From Chara braunii (Eukaryota > Streptophyta > Charophyceae > Charales > Characeae), in assembly GCA_003427395.1 (NCBI GenBank), contig BFEA01000398.1, forward strand, positions 1,111,417-1,168,337: a stretch of DNA of 56,921 nucleotides, in the 5' to 3' direction. The notes under the pieces were generated by a model, which worked only from the letters and a program-made list of their open reading frames with translations, was not told the origin of the DNA and searched no databases. The translations under genes and the position numbers were made by a program. Position 1 is the stretch's first letter. Each line of letters starts with the position of its first letter. Below are positions 22,020 through 32,638 of the stretch, one piece after another.

Positions 22020-22530
22020 CCCTCTGGTTCGAAAGTCCTCTGAGAACCCATCAATCGAGCCGTTGCTTTGCAAGGTATTCCTCTTCCAGGCCGCTTCCGC
22101 AGTGGCGTCAGCTTGTGCTCAACAATTTGATCGATGTCCACATATCCACCCATGATAGGCGGCAGCATTGATCGCAAAGAGGGTAACTCGTCAAGTCTGG
22201 GAAAAAAAGGTAAGAGTTTGGAGGCGTGTACGATTCTGAATGACCATGGTACGCTATTGCTGTTCCTCCTCAGTTGCGCACTTGCCCTGTCGGGTACGTG
22301 CGCAAATGAGGAACAGCAATTGTGTACGGTGGTCCTTCAGGATCTGATACATTACAGTCCACGGTCCAAAGTATTGTGGCATCAGCTTCCTTGAAATGTC
22401 TCGTTCCTGTGTGAACTCAGAGCACTTGACCCAAGCTCTATCCCCAATCTGAGATGTTGACTGCCATTGGTGTTCGTTCTCAGATGCTATCATAGCATTC
22501 TGAGCTCTCTGAATCTGTTCAACAATTTAT
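22020..22530 (-). pseudogene. Integrase C-terminal domain and chromodomain start of element 3
   Basis: Minus frames read GDRAWVKCSEFTQERDISRK then YFGPWTVMYQILKD, matching the same domain in element 4 (MVWVKLKEFIPEENISKKLL). Further on, MLPPIMGGYVDIDQIVEHK is the start of a chromodomain-like tail. A foldback at 22,256-22,320 lies between the two parts. Confidence 0.65.
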
Positions 22531-22584
22531 TGCAGGAACAATTCGTATTATATTCCTTAATGCTACCCGGTGCTGCTGTAAACT

Positions 22585-22996
22585 TAGATTGAGGATCAGA
22601 AAATCCAACGTTGTCCTAGGCTTCCATCCCAAATGTGTCTGATTAGGAGTCCGGCCAGTAGTAGGGTGCACTGCATTATTATATATAGGCTAAGGCTAAA
22701 CTACAGGGGGCAGGTTATCATCCCAATCTGTTTGATTAGTGTGTCATGACCTGCGAATTTCAGACTGAGAATCTGCTGTTTTCTAAGACCTAGATTACGG
22801 ATCAAAAAATCCAATGTTGTCCTAGGCTTCCATCCCAAACGTGTCTGATTAGGAGTCCGGCCAGTGGTAGGGCGTACTGCATTATTATATGGGCTAAGGC
22901 TAATCTACAAGAGGTAGCTTATCATCCCAATCAGTTTGATTAGTGTGTCATGACCTGTGAAATTCCGACTGAGAATCTGCTGTTTTCTAAGTATTG
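22585..22996 (-). repeat. 206-bp tandem duplication inside an integrase
   Basis: Units 22,585-22,790 and 22,791-22,996 differ at scattered positions. On the minus strand each encodes the post-catalytic integrase segment DWDDNLPP...YNNAVHPTTGRTPNQT, homologous to DWDKHLSRAQLMYN in element 2. Both units are broken by stops. Confidence 0.8.
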
Positions 22997-23045
22997 CTGC
23001 ATGCTGGACTGATTCACTGAGGTTTCCATGTTCTGCTGAGGTCTG

Positions 23046-23098
<53 letters not shown>

Positions 23099-23184
23099 AG
23101 CACTTGGACAAACAGCAACCAGCACTCAGACTACACAGATACTCGGGCCGATGCTAACCTGTGGCCGTGTGTCGTTTGGGGTTG

Positions 23185-24270
23185 TAAAAGGACCTTTACG
23201 AATTAGACCCCAGATGAATGCCCCAACAGCTAGGGGCCCTGTCGGCCAGAACTTAAATTCACGAGCAGCAATACAAAAGGCAAGTTCCCTGAGGCATATG
23301 TCACATCAAAAATGAGATGAAAAGTCGTTTTGAAAAGTCACAAACAGGTATTGGACACAGTTTTCAAGACTGAGTTAGAGTCATGTCTCCTCGATGAAAA
23401 GTCGTGTCTGTTCGGCAATGAGTCAAAGGCCACAGTCCCAGTCCAGTTATAATCCCACGAGTCAGTCCTGATTCAGACCAGGAGTCCAAAAGACAGGCCC
23501 GATGGCCCGAAGCAGAAGCAGACCATGGGAAAAGATACTGGGACACACACTTTGCAACAAAAGGTACTGGGCAGGAGTCCCAGGCACACTTAAGGCTGAA
23601 CGCAGGCCACGCCAGACCAGTCCAGCACTATAAAGGACTGGCCAGCCTCCCATTTGGCAGATGCTCACTTCGCATGAGAGTGTGGAAGTGCCGTGGCGCT
23701 TGTGCGCTAGATATGCGTGAGCTGCACTAGGCTGAGAGCAGCGCTACGTGTGAAGAAGGGAAGAAGAGCGCTGGCTGGAAGGAAGGCAGCCATAGCTGCG
23801 CCAGTGCTAGTTAGTATATTAGTAGGGATAGTTAGTAGAAGATACCAGTGAGTAGTATTCAAAGTAGATCCTCGTGTGATAGGGAGTGTGCATGCATGAT
23901 GATTGAGAGTAGACCAGGGCTATAGACATACAGGGAGAGAGAGAAGAAAGCAGACGAGAGAGAGAGTGAGGTGTGAGCTATGGTGACACTTACCTGTTGA
24001 CCGCTGTTGACGTTTGGTAGCCTGCGCTAAAGAAAGAGCCAGGCTTGGAACTCATGCTGATCGAAGAAGACTTGTAACTCTGTTTGGTGCTGTACATTTT
24101 GAACTCACAATGTTCCCTCTCTAATGCTGGGTTTGTTAATTGAGTTGAGCTTCCTGGTTCTCATTCATCTTCTATTGGGATTTGTGTGAGACATCGCAGT
24201 CTGTGAATTCTGTGAATATGCATGTGATCTAATACACTCCAGCAAGTGATGAACAGTCGGGTTCCTTGCA
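23185..24270 (+). repeat. 5' LTR of element 4
   Basis: Begins TAAAAGGACC and ends GTTCCTTGCA, 1,086 bp. Contains a TATAAA word in CACTATAAAGGACTGGCC (about 23,628), which would suit a promoter. A GA-rich run then precedes CTATGGTGACACTTACCTG (about 23,978-23,998). The first base could lie one or two bases upstream. Confidence 0.88.
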
Positions 24271-24274
24271 AATT

Positions 24275-24286
24275 TGGTATCGGAGC
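24275..24286 (+). other. Primer binding site of element 4
   Basis: TGGTATCGGAGC, four bases after the 5' LTR. Identical to that of element 1 and one base from the usual initiator-tRNA-Met site. Confidence 0.82.
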
Positions 24287-25189
24287 AGAATTTGTTACTC
24301 TCACTGGACGCGCTGGCATGATAAAGGCCGGCGAGAGGGATAAGCTGGCTTGAGTATAGCTGGCGAGAGATGAAGTAAGAGGTGAGGTGAAGAGGTGTTG
24401 GATTGGGCTAGAGGGGGAAGTTGGCCGAAGAAGGAGGGGCTGAGGAGGAGAAGACTTACCTGCGATTGGAGCGATTGGAGTGAACGTGGAGTCTTCATCA
24501 ACGGCTACAAAGAAGAGAAGAACCTCCTGCCCCACTTACGTCGATTGATTGTAAACCTGTGTGTTGTGTATCTTTTCCCCCCTCCATTCTGATGGTCGCT
24601 GCTGCTGTCTGGACGAAACCTGTGGCCTGGTCTGATCAAACAGATAGGACTAGAGAGTCAACATCTGGACTTCGTGTTATCCATCTAGTTTGACGATAGG
24701 TAGGGAAGGAAGGTTGAGTCAGGGAACTGTGTACTGCCATGTCAGAGTGTAAATAGAGAAAATCGAGACGAATTGGATTTGTGTTTGAAGTAAGTTTTGA
24801 GTATCTCCCAGCTACCTTCTCTAACGAAAGTGACCAGTCAGACCATCGAAGGCATAGACCAGCTAAGTAACTAAACAGGCAGCAAACAAAGAAAGAAAGA
24901 GAGCTCCTACTTTGCATATTGATTAGGAAAACGTTATATATCTTCCGGATTATTAAATTTCGTTACTCTGAAGCAGCGACATCCAGACTTAAAAAAAAAA
25001 AAAAACTCCCATCCACTCAAGTAGATTAGGTTCCGGGTAGCTGCTTGGTGGGACAGCGGAGGCCACCCCTGTGCTGCACTCCATTATGGATGACTATCTG
25101 ATGTTCATATGGTGGCCCTCTCCATTCTGTTGGGGCCACTGTACAACCTTTTCTTCCCCCTTGGCTTCGTGAGGGTGTGCTCCTCCCAT
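24287..25189 (+). other. Leader of element 4
   Basis: No coding sequence. It holds a purine-rich stretch (24,350-24,455), the word AGACTTACCTGCG (about 24,457-24,469) and an A14 run at 24,991-25,004. Confidence 0.55.
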
Positions 25190-26632
25190 ATGATGATGAG
25201 ATCAGGCAAGACGAAGCAAGGGCTGTCTGCGGCAGAACAGGCAGAAGTGGATCGCCGCATGGCAGAGAAGCAGAAAGAGAAAGAATTAAAAAACAAACAG
25301 AAAGAAGAAGAGGTAAGGAAAAAAAAGGAAGAAAGAGAAAAATTAGAAAAAGAAATGAAGGAAAAAGAAAGAAAGTTGCAGGAAGAATTGAAGGCGGTTG
25401 AAGAAGAAGAAGAAGAAGTTGAACCAGATAATGGTGATGGACTGTACAGACGTCGGACAGAAAGGGGTGAGACCAGTGGGACTCGTGGCATAAGTATAGA
25501 GCTGGAAGCTATGAACTGGTTGGACCAATTTGGTTAAAGACAGAAATGTTTGTTGAGTCGGAGGAAGAGGGGGATATTTTTGTCGCAAAATTGGCCTCAA
25601 CCCCAGATCCTGCGGAGCAAGAAATCTTGTTACAAGAAAAGAAAGCAGAACTACATAATAAAATGGTGGCTGCAAAAAGGCAAGAATTTGAAGAAAAGAA
25701 AAGATTGAAGGAAGAGGGGGAGAGGTTTCAGCAGCAATTGCAAGAGCAAAAGGAAAAACAAGCTGCTGCAGATGAACGACTATCCCTACTCACCGATACC
25801 CTCCTCCACACCAACAAACAGCTCGCTGCGTTGTCAAAGCAAGTGCAGAAAGTTGAACACCACCAGTTTGAGTTCGAAGGCGTCTGGAACTCCTTCCTGC
25901 AGGGATCTGCACAGGAAGTGGATAAACATATAATAGTCTTTGTAGAAAAATTAGATGAACCAATAAGCAAAAGATTGTGTGACCCCGCCGTAGTAAAGAA
26001 ACTAGTGGGTGGCGGCGGAGGAGATGGAGGAGACGGAGATGGAGATGGTGGAGATGGAGATAAGAAAAAGGGAGTGCAACAAGCGGAATCAGGGGATGTA
26101 AGGAAGATTAAAGTTAAAGTGTCGTGGACTTACACAGGCAAAAAGGAAGAAAGTGTATTGCATTGGATTGCGGCGGTCGAATCCTATGTCTATAGGCAGC
26201 GCATACCGTATCGGGACAGAGTCCTGATGGCCAATTCATGTATGGCCGGAGATGCCATGAGTTTTGCAATCTCCTTGCAGAAAGAAGCAGGATGTCAAAC
26301 CATGGTGGAATTCTCTCAGCAAACGCGAATTGAAGACTTCTTTAAAGTTGTTCGAGAAAGGTTTGAGGACAAAAATCTAGCCTGGAGAACCGAAATGCTG
26401 ATTCTTAACATTGCAGATAGGAAATGGAAGAGTGTGTCTGCGCTCCGCTACCATGGATGAAGTTTTGCAATGCGCTGAACACAGACTCACCCCAACTCAG
26501 ATTCTGAATAATTTTGCTAGAGCACTACCCGACCCACTCCGTACTCAACTGTATCCCCGTACCAAAGAAGAGGGGATGGCATATGAGAAGTTCAGCAAGA
26601 TCGCTATAGATCATGTTGCCTTCCTAGCATAA
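25190..26632 (+). pseudogene. gag of element 4: coiled coil and capsid
   Basis: The start is placed at the ATG cluster at 25,190, giving MMMRSGKTKQGLSAAEQAEV; the longer upstream frame is leader. A very charged coiled coil follows (AEKQKEKELKNKQKEEEVRK), then a frameshift near 25,535, more coiled coil (to about 25,860), a Gly/Asp run and a capsid-like part with WIAAVESYVYRQRIPYRD and MSFAISLQ. A second frame change near 26,440 leads to NNFARALPDPLRTQLYPRTK. Confidence 0.78.
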
Positions 26633-26639
26633 GCAAACT

Positions 26640-27260
26640 ATTGTCACTACTAGAAAGATCTGCAAGCAGGAAAGAAGTGGCAGAACCGCACAATTTCAGG
26701 GAATATATTTGGGAAAGACAACCTCCTTCTGACCTTTGAAGGAGGTGTCGAGACTCTCTCATATGACCAAATAGACTATGGTCTGGAGGGAGCACCCAAC
26801 GGTACGGTAGTTCAGGAGGGGGACTACGCGGCTGTTGCAGCCCGCGGGAGAGGGCGACAAGGAAGAGGCCGTGGCCGAGGAAGAGGAGGCCGCGGACGTG
26901 GAGGAAGAGGATCCGGCACCCAGAGGGGTGGTGGCAAAGGTAGCTACTACGTGGGTGGAAGGGGCTATGGTCCCTCGCAAGGTGGTCGAGGTTCCAACTC
27001 CACATGGGGTAGAGGAAGATGCACTTGGTATGGAACTTCGGATAAGCCATATCCACCCCATCCCGGTTTGCCATAAGGTAAGACCGTGGGAAAAGTTGGG
27101 GATTACAGAAAAGGTCTGGCAAGATAGAAAAAGCTGCAGACCAGTGTCTCAAGTGTGGTGACCCCAACCACATTAGGGGTTCCAGTTGCCTCTACAGGAA
27201 CTTCGGATGTAGACAGACAGACACCCTCCCATCCGAAGGTTCCCCTGGCAGAAACTGAAA
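26640..27260 (+). pseudogene. RGG-rich and zinc-knuckle end of gag, element 4
   Basis: Across shifting frames, 26,840-26,960 encodes a run of Arg-Gly repeats (RGRGRQGRGRGRGR, GGRGRGGRGSGTQ), an RNA-binding composition. At about 27,128-27,185 a zinc knuckle, CLKCGDPNHIRGSSC, is readable as CX2CX4HX5C. Nucleocapsids of this kind coat the genomic RNA. Confidence 0.6.
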
Positions 27261-27958
27261 AGGAAGACGGTCCCCACCTAGTTAACTCTCCAGAGGTAGT
27301 TAGTGTGTGTACCTCTCTAGGTGGATCCCTCGCTGGCATAGGTGATGAGTTGGCCACTCGTCGCAAAGCCTGGACCGAGATGAAAAAGCATAAGGGACAG
27401 TTAATAATTGCAGATCTAGAAGTTAATAAAGTAAGAGTAGGTGGAGTGGTTGATAGCGGATCAACGCGCAGCTATATAAGTAAGAAAGGTTTGCAAAAGC
27501 TGCGTCTCGGGCTAAAGGTTAAACAATTAGATGAGCCCGTAGTAAGTAAATTAGCAAATAGTAGTGAAATTGTGATGGACAGATATGTCGAGGGGATTAG
27601 GACATACTTCTGGCTTGAGGCGGAGGGGAAGGTGGAACGCGTTCTCCACTCTCTGACTCTCTTGGTGGAAGACAGTCTCCCTTTCAACATTCTTTTAGGC
27701 ACAGATTGGAAGGAAGTTGCGGATGCAGATGTGAAATTGGGGTCACATGAGTGTTGGCTCCCTAGTCAGCAAGGTGGAAAAAAGAAAATTCGCTTATTTC
27801 ATGAATTCGGTAAGGAAAGCAACTTAGCTCACTATTGCATAAGTGCCCCTGCGTTCGCCTGCTATGTAAAAAAGTATAATCTGTATGATCAAGTGTTTGT
27901 GGCATATGTGCACCCAGTAAAGGAAGGTGAAGATAAAGAGGAGGGAAAGTCCCCATAA
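27261..27958 (+). CDS. Protease region of element 4
   Basis: Within an open frame that starts at 27,155. The conserved part is GGVVDSGSTRSYISKKGLQ with the Asp-Ser-Gly active site, then PFNILLGTDWKEV as the second conserved strand. The frame closes at TAA (27,956) just before RT; 27,960-28,129 continues the RT N-terminus with one stop (TAG near 28,100). Confidence 0.78.
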
Positions 27959-28129
27959 ATTGAAAAAATTCTGAAAGAATTCGCAGATGTAGCAGAGGCC
28001 CCAAGCGGTGCGGTAGAACGACCCATAAAGCATCGCATTGAGATTATACCCGAAAGTCAAATTTCTAAGGGCCCAATCTACAAAATGTCACCCAAAGAGT
28101 AGGATGAACTGCGAACTCAGCTAGGCGAG

Positions 28130-29300
28130 TTGCTGGAAAAGGGATGGATAAAACCTAGCTCCTCGCCTTATGGTGCGCCAGTGCTATTTGTGCCAAAGAA
28201 AGATGGCGGGGTTCGCATGTGCATAGTTTATAGAAGATTGAACGACATCACAGTTAAAATTGTTGAGCCATTACCTCGAACTGATGATTTGTTGGATATA
28301 GTACAAGGTAGCAGGTACTTCACAAAACTTGACTTGAAGTCTGGTTACCATCAAATTGAGGTAGAACCAGAAGACCAATATAAGATTGCCTATCGTACAA
28401 GGTATGGGCACTATGAGTTCATTGTGTTGCCCTTTAGTCTTACTAATGCACCTGCAACTTTCCAGCGGATGATGAATGAACTTTTTCGTGAATGGCTCGA
28501 TAAATTTGTTGTTATATATTTAGATGATATCTTGATTTTTAGTAAAAGTTTAAGTGAACATTGTGAGCACCTTCGACTTGTGCTAAGTAAATTGCGTGAG
28601 GCAAAGCTGAAGTTAAACCCTAAGAAGTGTGAGTGGGCAAAGCGTCAGGTGTTGTATTTGGGGCACATTATAGACGAAGACGGTATCAAACCGGAAGACA
28701 CAAAAATTGCAGCTATTCGAGATTGGCCCAATCCACGTACTTTGACAGAACTACGATCGTTCCTTGGATTGGCTAACTACTATCATAAATTCGTAAGACA
28801 CTTTACGATAATTGCTGCTCCACTTCGCAGACTATTGAAGAAGGAAACAATATGGAAGTGGGACCAAGACTGTACGTCTTCGTTTAAGCGTCTTAAGAAA
28901 TGTTTGATTAGCTATCCGGTTCTGAAGGTTGTTGATCCTTCTTTGCCCTTTGTTGTTACTTCCGACGCCAGTCAGTACGGGATAGGCGTTGTCATCCAAC
29001 AAGATGACGGAATGGATACAGGCCTGTTGAGTTTATGTGTCGACGACTGCCTAGTGAGAAGGTCGCCGCTTCCACGTATGAAAGAGGGTTGTTCGCTCTT
29101 CGGGAAGCTTTGAATCATTGGCGTCATTATCTCCTAGGTCGCCACTTCAAAGTGTACTCTCACCATGAGACACTTCGCTGGCTAAAGACGCAGACCCAAA
29201 TGACACCTAAACTGACTAGGTGGGCTGCGAAAATCGATTAATACGACTTTGAACTAAAACCAGTAAAGGGTAAATATAACGTTGTTGCTGACGCATTGAG
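28130..29300 (+). pseudogene. Reverse transcriptase and RNase H of element 4
   Basis: RT is nearly whole: [33 protein letters not shown] (Asp replaced by Val), [13 protein letters not shown] and the active-site [12 protein letters not shown], then the connection [20 protein letters not shown]. RNase H keeps [17 protein letters not shown]. The frame shifts near 29,030, and the next frame gives [20 protein letters not shown] stop near 29,240 ends it. Confidence 0.85.
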
Positions 29301-30290
29301 TCGAAGATCTGATTTCCTTGGTGTTATTGTAACGTATTTAGACATAGGCACCGATATACAAGATAAGATTAGGAATGCTTATTCCACTGATCTTGTTCAT
29401 AGCACTATGCTAAAACGTGTTCAAGAAAGCATCGCAAAAGTTTCGTATTGAGTAACTCAGGGACTGTTGTTTGAAAGAACTGATGTGCATGATAGGCTTT
29501 GAATTCCGAACAAGGAAGAGATTAAAAGCGTGATCTTTGGGGAATGCCATGATACCGAAGGTCATTTCGGGTGGAGGAAAACTTACGCTAATCTTTTGCG
29601 TTCTTACACCTGGCCTCGAATGAAACCTGATTGTTTTGCATATGTGTAAGGCTGTCAAGTGTGCGAATGGAATAAAAGCATCACACAACCTCCCCTTGGA
29701 CTATTGAAACCTTTGCCTATCCCAACAGGTCCTGGAGACCGTGTCTATCGAGTTCATGGACACGAAAGTGAAAAGCAGGAATGGAAAAAGCCAGGTAATG
29801 ATAATTGTTGATAGGTTCTGCAAGTTTGCTGCTTTTGTAGCATTGCCTGCGAAAGCTAAAACTGACTTTGTAATTCGGGAATTCTTTAACCACTAGGTAA
29901 AGGATTACGGTCATCCCTTGACTATCGTTAGTGATAGAGATTCTCGGTTCACCAGTGAACATTGGCAACAACTAATGAGTGGCTATGGCTCTAAACTGAC
30001 AATGTCATCAGTCCGACACCCTGAGACAAATGGGCAGACTGGGCAAATGAACAAGCTCCTGCAGCAGATGCTGCGTATGTTCATTCGTCCAAAGTTACTA
30101 GTGCCTATAATAATTATGTGCACTTGTCTACTTGTAGAACTCCGATGGAGTTGCATTTGGGATGGTGTCCTCGTAGACCTATCGATTGTTTAAACCCGGA
30201 TTGAGCCTGAAACTAAAGAATTCGCAATGCAGTATCAAAAGGATTTAGAAAAGGTAAAGGAAAGAAAGCATACTGAAAGCACAAAATCAA
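29301..30290 (+). pseudogene. Integrase zinc finger and core of element 4
   Basis: Frames are broken by several stops. The zinc-finger end (CQVCEWNKS, about 29,650-29,685), the Asp motif TIVSDRDSRF (29,920-29,950) and the Glu motif HPETNGQTGQMNK (about 30,018-30,055) are readable. In the latter the expected Glu after GQT is Gly, so the catalytic triad is lost. Confidence 0.75.
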
Positions 30291-30794
30291 ATGATTGAAC
30301 AGGCTAATAAGCACAGGAGACCTCAGTTTGTTGTAGGTGATATGGTTTGGGTAAAATTGAAGGAGTTTATTCCAGAGGAAAACATATCTAAAAAATTGTT
30401 ACCTGCCTACAGAGGACCGTGGCAAGTATTGGATGTGATAGGGGATGTGGATGGACCCTCCTATGTTATTGAGATACCTCCACACTTGCATGCCTACCCG
30501 GTGTTCCACGCGTCAAAGCTCTTACCTTGTGTAACTAATGAACTGTTTCCTAGTCGAAGGTCAACAATTCCTCCAAGTATGGATGGGAAATCTGATGTTG
30601 ATAAGATCGTTGTTGAAAGTACTATCCAGACTAGACGCAAAGGTAAACCTCATCGGCAATTTAAAGTCGGATTCGCATATCAAGATCCAAGTGAAGACCG
30701 CTGGTTTAGTAGGGAAGAGCTAATTGAAACTGCACCGAACATAGTATCTTACTATGAAAGAGTAAGAAGAGGTGTCAATATTGTAGACAGATAA
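30291..30794 (+). CDS. Integrase C-terminal domain and chromodomain-like tail of element 4
   Basis: Open for 167 codons. GDMVWVKLKEFIPEENISKK and YRGPWQVLDVIGD are the C-terminal domain. HAYPVFHASKLLP is the conserved linker. DKIVVESTIQTRRKG, FKVGFAYQ and DRWFSREELIETAP form the chromodomain-like tail. The stop falls about 40 bases before the 3' LTR. Confidence 0.82.
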   Translation: MIEQANKHRRPQFVVGDMVWVKLKEFIPEENISKKLLPAYRGPWQVLDVIGDVDGPSYVIEIPPHLHAYPVFHASKLLPCVTNELFPSRRSTIPPSMDGKSDVDKIVVESTIQTRRKGKPHRQFKVGFAYQDPSEDRWFSREELIETAPNIVSYYERVRRGVNIVDR

Positions 30795-30833
30795 GAACTT
30801 TCTCAGAGGACTTCGAAATTAGGTCGACGAGAG

Positions 30834-31932
30834 TAAAAGGGCCTTTACGAATTAGACCCCAGACGAATGCCCCAACAGCGAGGGGCCCTGTCGGCTAGAA
30901 CTTAAATTCACGAGCAGCAATCCAAAAGGCAAGTTCCCTGAGGCATATGTTGCATCCAAAATGAGATGAAAAGTCGTTTTGAAAAGTCACAAACAGGTCC
31001 TGAACAAACAGGTATTGGACACAGTTTTCACGACTGAGTTAGAGTCATGTCTCCTCGACGAAAAGTCATGTCTGTTCGGCAATGAGTCAAAGGCCACAGT
31101 CCCAAACTAGTCATAATCCCACGAGTCAGTCCTGATTCAGACCAGGAGTCCAAAAGACAGGCCCGATGGCCCAAAGTAGCAACAGACCATGGGAAAAGAT
31201 ATTGGGACACACACTTTGCAACAAAAGGTACTGGGCAGGAGTCCCGGGCACACTTGAGGCTGAACGCAGGTCACGCCAGACCAGTCCGGCACTATAAAGG
31301 ACTGGCCAGCCTCCCATTTGGCAGATGCTAACTTCGCATGAGAGTAAGGAAGTGTCGTGGCACTTGTGCGCTAGATATGCGTGAGCTGCGCTAGGCTGAG
31401 AGCAGCGCTACGTGTGAAGAAGGGAAGAAGAGCGCTGGCTGGAAGGAAGGCAGCCATAGTTGCGCCAGTGCTAGTTAGTATATTAGTAGGGATAGTTAGT
31501 AGAAGATACCAGTGAGTAGTATTCAAAGTAGATCCTCGTGTGATAGGGAGTGTGCATGCATGATGAGTGAGTAGACCAGGGCTATAAACATACAGGGAGA
31601 GAGAGAAGAAAGCAAACGAGAGAGAGAGTGAGGTGTGAGCTATGGTGACACTTACCTGTTGAGCGCTGTTGACGTCTGGTAGCCTGCGCTAAAGAGAGAG
31701 CCAGGCTTGGAACTCATGCTGATCGAAGAAGACTAGTAACTTTGTTTAGCGCTGTACATTTTGAACTCACGATGTTCTCTCTCTAATTTTGGGTTTGTTA
31801 ATTGAGTTGAGCTTCCTGGTTCTCATTCATCTTTTATTGGGCTTTTTGTGAGACATCGCAGTCTGTGAATTCTGTGAATATGCATGTGATCTAATACACT
31901 CCAGCAAGTGATGAACAGTCGGGTTCCTTGCA
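30834..31932 (+). repeat. 3' LTR of element 4
   Basis: Homologous to 23,185-24,270 over its full length, 1,099 bp. It has an extra TCCTGAACAAACAGG next to the CACAAACAGG shared by both LTRs. Ends CCTTGCA, followed by the GTTG target repeat. Confidence 0.88.
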
Positions 31933-32039
31933 GTTGCAGCGGGGGAGGTCGGGTAGAAGAGGCCCACATAATCCAAAGGCAAGTAGTGGTATAGTAGCAG
32001 AAAAGACAAAAAGGTAGTATTTTAGAAGTCTGGTAGACT

Positions 32040-32127
32040 GTCCTTCGGGACATCTTATAATTGGAACGATAAAGAGAATATTAGCATGGCCCCTGCGCAA
32101 GGATGACACATTAAAAAAAAAAAAAAA
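32040..32127 (+). pseudogene. U6 snRNA retropseudogene with poly(A) tail
   Basis: From G at 32,040 the sequence follows U6 from its 5' hairpin (GTCCTTCGGGACATC) through TTGGAACGAT, AAAGAGAATATTAGC (ACAGAGA box altered to AAAGAGA) and ATGGCCCCTGCGCAAGGATG. It stops at GACACA, where about a third of U6 is missing, and runs into A15. Target duplications GTCTGGTAG lie at 32,028-32,036 and 32,130-32,138. Poly(A) plus duplications indicates LINE-type retrotransposition. No U6 promoter is expected. Confidence 0.88.
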
Positions 32128-32165
32128 CCGTCTGGTAGGCTTAGGTGTAAGTACCAGCCTGGTAT

Positions 32166-32335
32166 GTCTCTGTCCCTGAGAAATTTGTTGTTTTCCATGT
32201 ATTTTTGCATGCTGGACTGGTTCGCTGAGATTTCCGTGTTCTGCTGCGCTCTGCTATGTCTGATTGGTGTGTATGTTTGTAGTCTGAGTGCTTGTTGATG
32301 TCCCGTGTGCTTATTGTTTGTCCGCGTGATGTTGT

Positions 32336-32405
<70 letters not shown>

Positions 32406-32638
32406 GTGTGTGTTTGTGTGTATGTGACATGCGTCGTGTGCTGGAATGGCTCTTGGGCCGATACTAACCTGTGCCCGGTGTCTTTTGGAGTTGCAGCGGG
32501 GGAGGTTGGGTTGAAGAGGTCCACGGAGTCGGAAAGCAAGTATTGATATAGTCGCACAAAAGACAAAAAGGTAGTAGTTTAGAAGTACGGTAGGCTTAGG
32601 GTAGGTACCAGCCTGGTATGTCTGTGTCCAAGGCCTGC
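32166..32638 (+). repeat. LTR-like repeat unit B, uninterrupted
   Basis: Tandem partner of unit A with a long GT microsatellite (about 32,334-32,412). It ends AGGCCTGCA and is followed by AGATATCGG, a weak primer-site-like word. A related block ends at about 53,158. Confidence 0.65.
32334..32412. repeat. GT microsatellite in LTR-like unit B
   Basis: About 35 GT units with one GC interruption. It corresponds to the CA run of unit A in the opposite orientation. Confidence 0.9.

Larger units (their letters stand above)
21340..22996 (-). mobile_element. Element 3: Ty3/gypsy 3' remnant
   Basis: On the minus strand, integrase sequence (22,585-22,996, duplicated) is followed by the integrase C-terminal domain and a chromodomain start, then by LTR-like sequence containing the C-family word CCCTAAGTGAAGGCGGGC (about 21,950-21,970) and an A/T tract at 21,771-21,789. 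The 5' half of the element is absent. Confidence 0.68.
23185..31932 (+). mobile_element. Element 4: full-length Ty3/gypsy retrotransposon
   Basis: 5' LTR 23,185-24,270, primer site, leader, gag, protease, RT, RNase H, integrase, chromodomain-like tail, 3' LTR 30,834-31,932; 8,748 bp in all. A GTTG direct repeat flanks it (23,181-23,184 and 31,933-31,936), and the uninterrupted site is visible in unit B at about 32,493. The LTRs are alike along their whole length with scattered substitutions and a roughly 15-bp length difference, so the insertion is not recent. Stops and frameshifts break every gene. Confidence 0.92.
22977..32165 (+). repeat. LTR-like repeat unit A, split by element 4 and a U6 retrocopy
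   Basis: The parts 22,977-23,184 and 31,933-32,165 join into one unit homologous to unit B (32,166-32,638). Shared words include GCATGCTGGACTG, GGGCCGATRCTAACCTG, GTTGCAGCGGGGGAGGT and GTACCAGCCTGGTATGTCT. Element 4 sits at the GTTG between the parts. A CA repeat at 23,048-23,098 lies in a segment inverted relative to unit B. Confidence 0.75.

Noticed and set aside
25109-25189. Upstream ATG (25,109) as gag start of element 4
   Set aside because: The hydrophobic leader MVALSILLGPLYNLFFPLG is atypical of gag. The ATG cluster at 25,190 begins the charged coiled-coil part.
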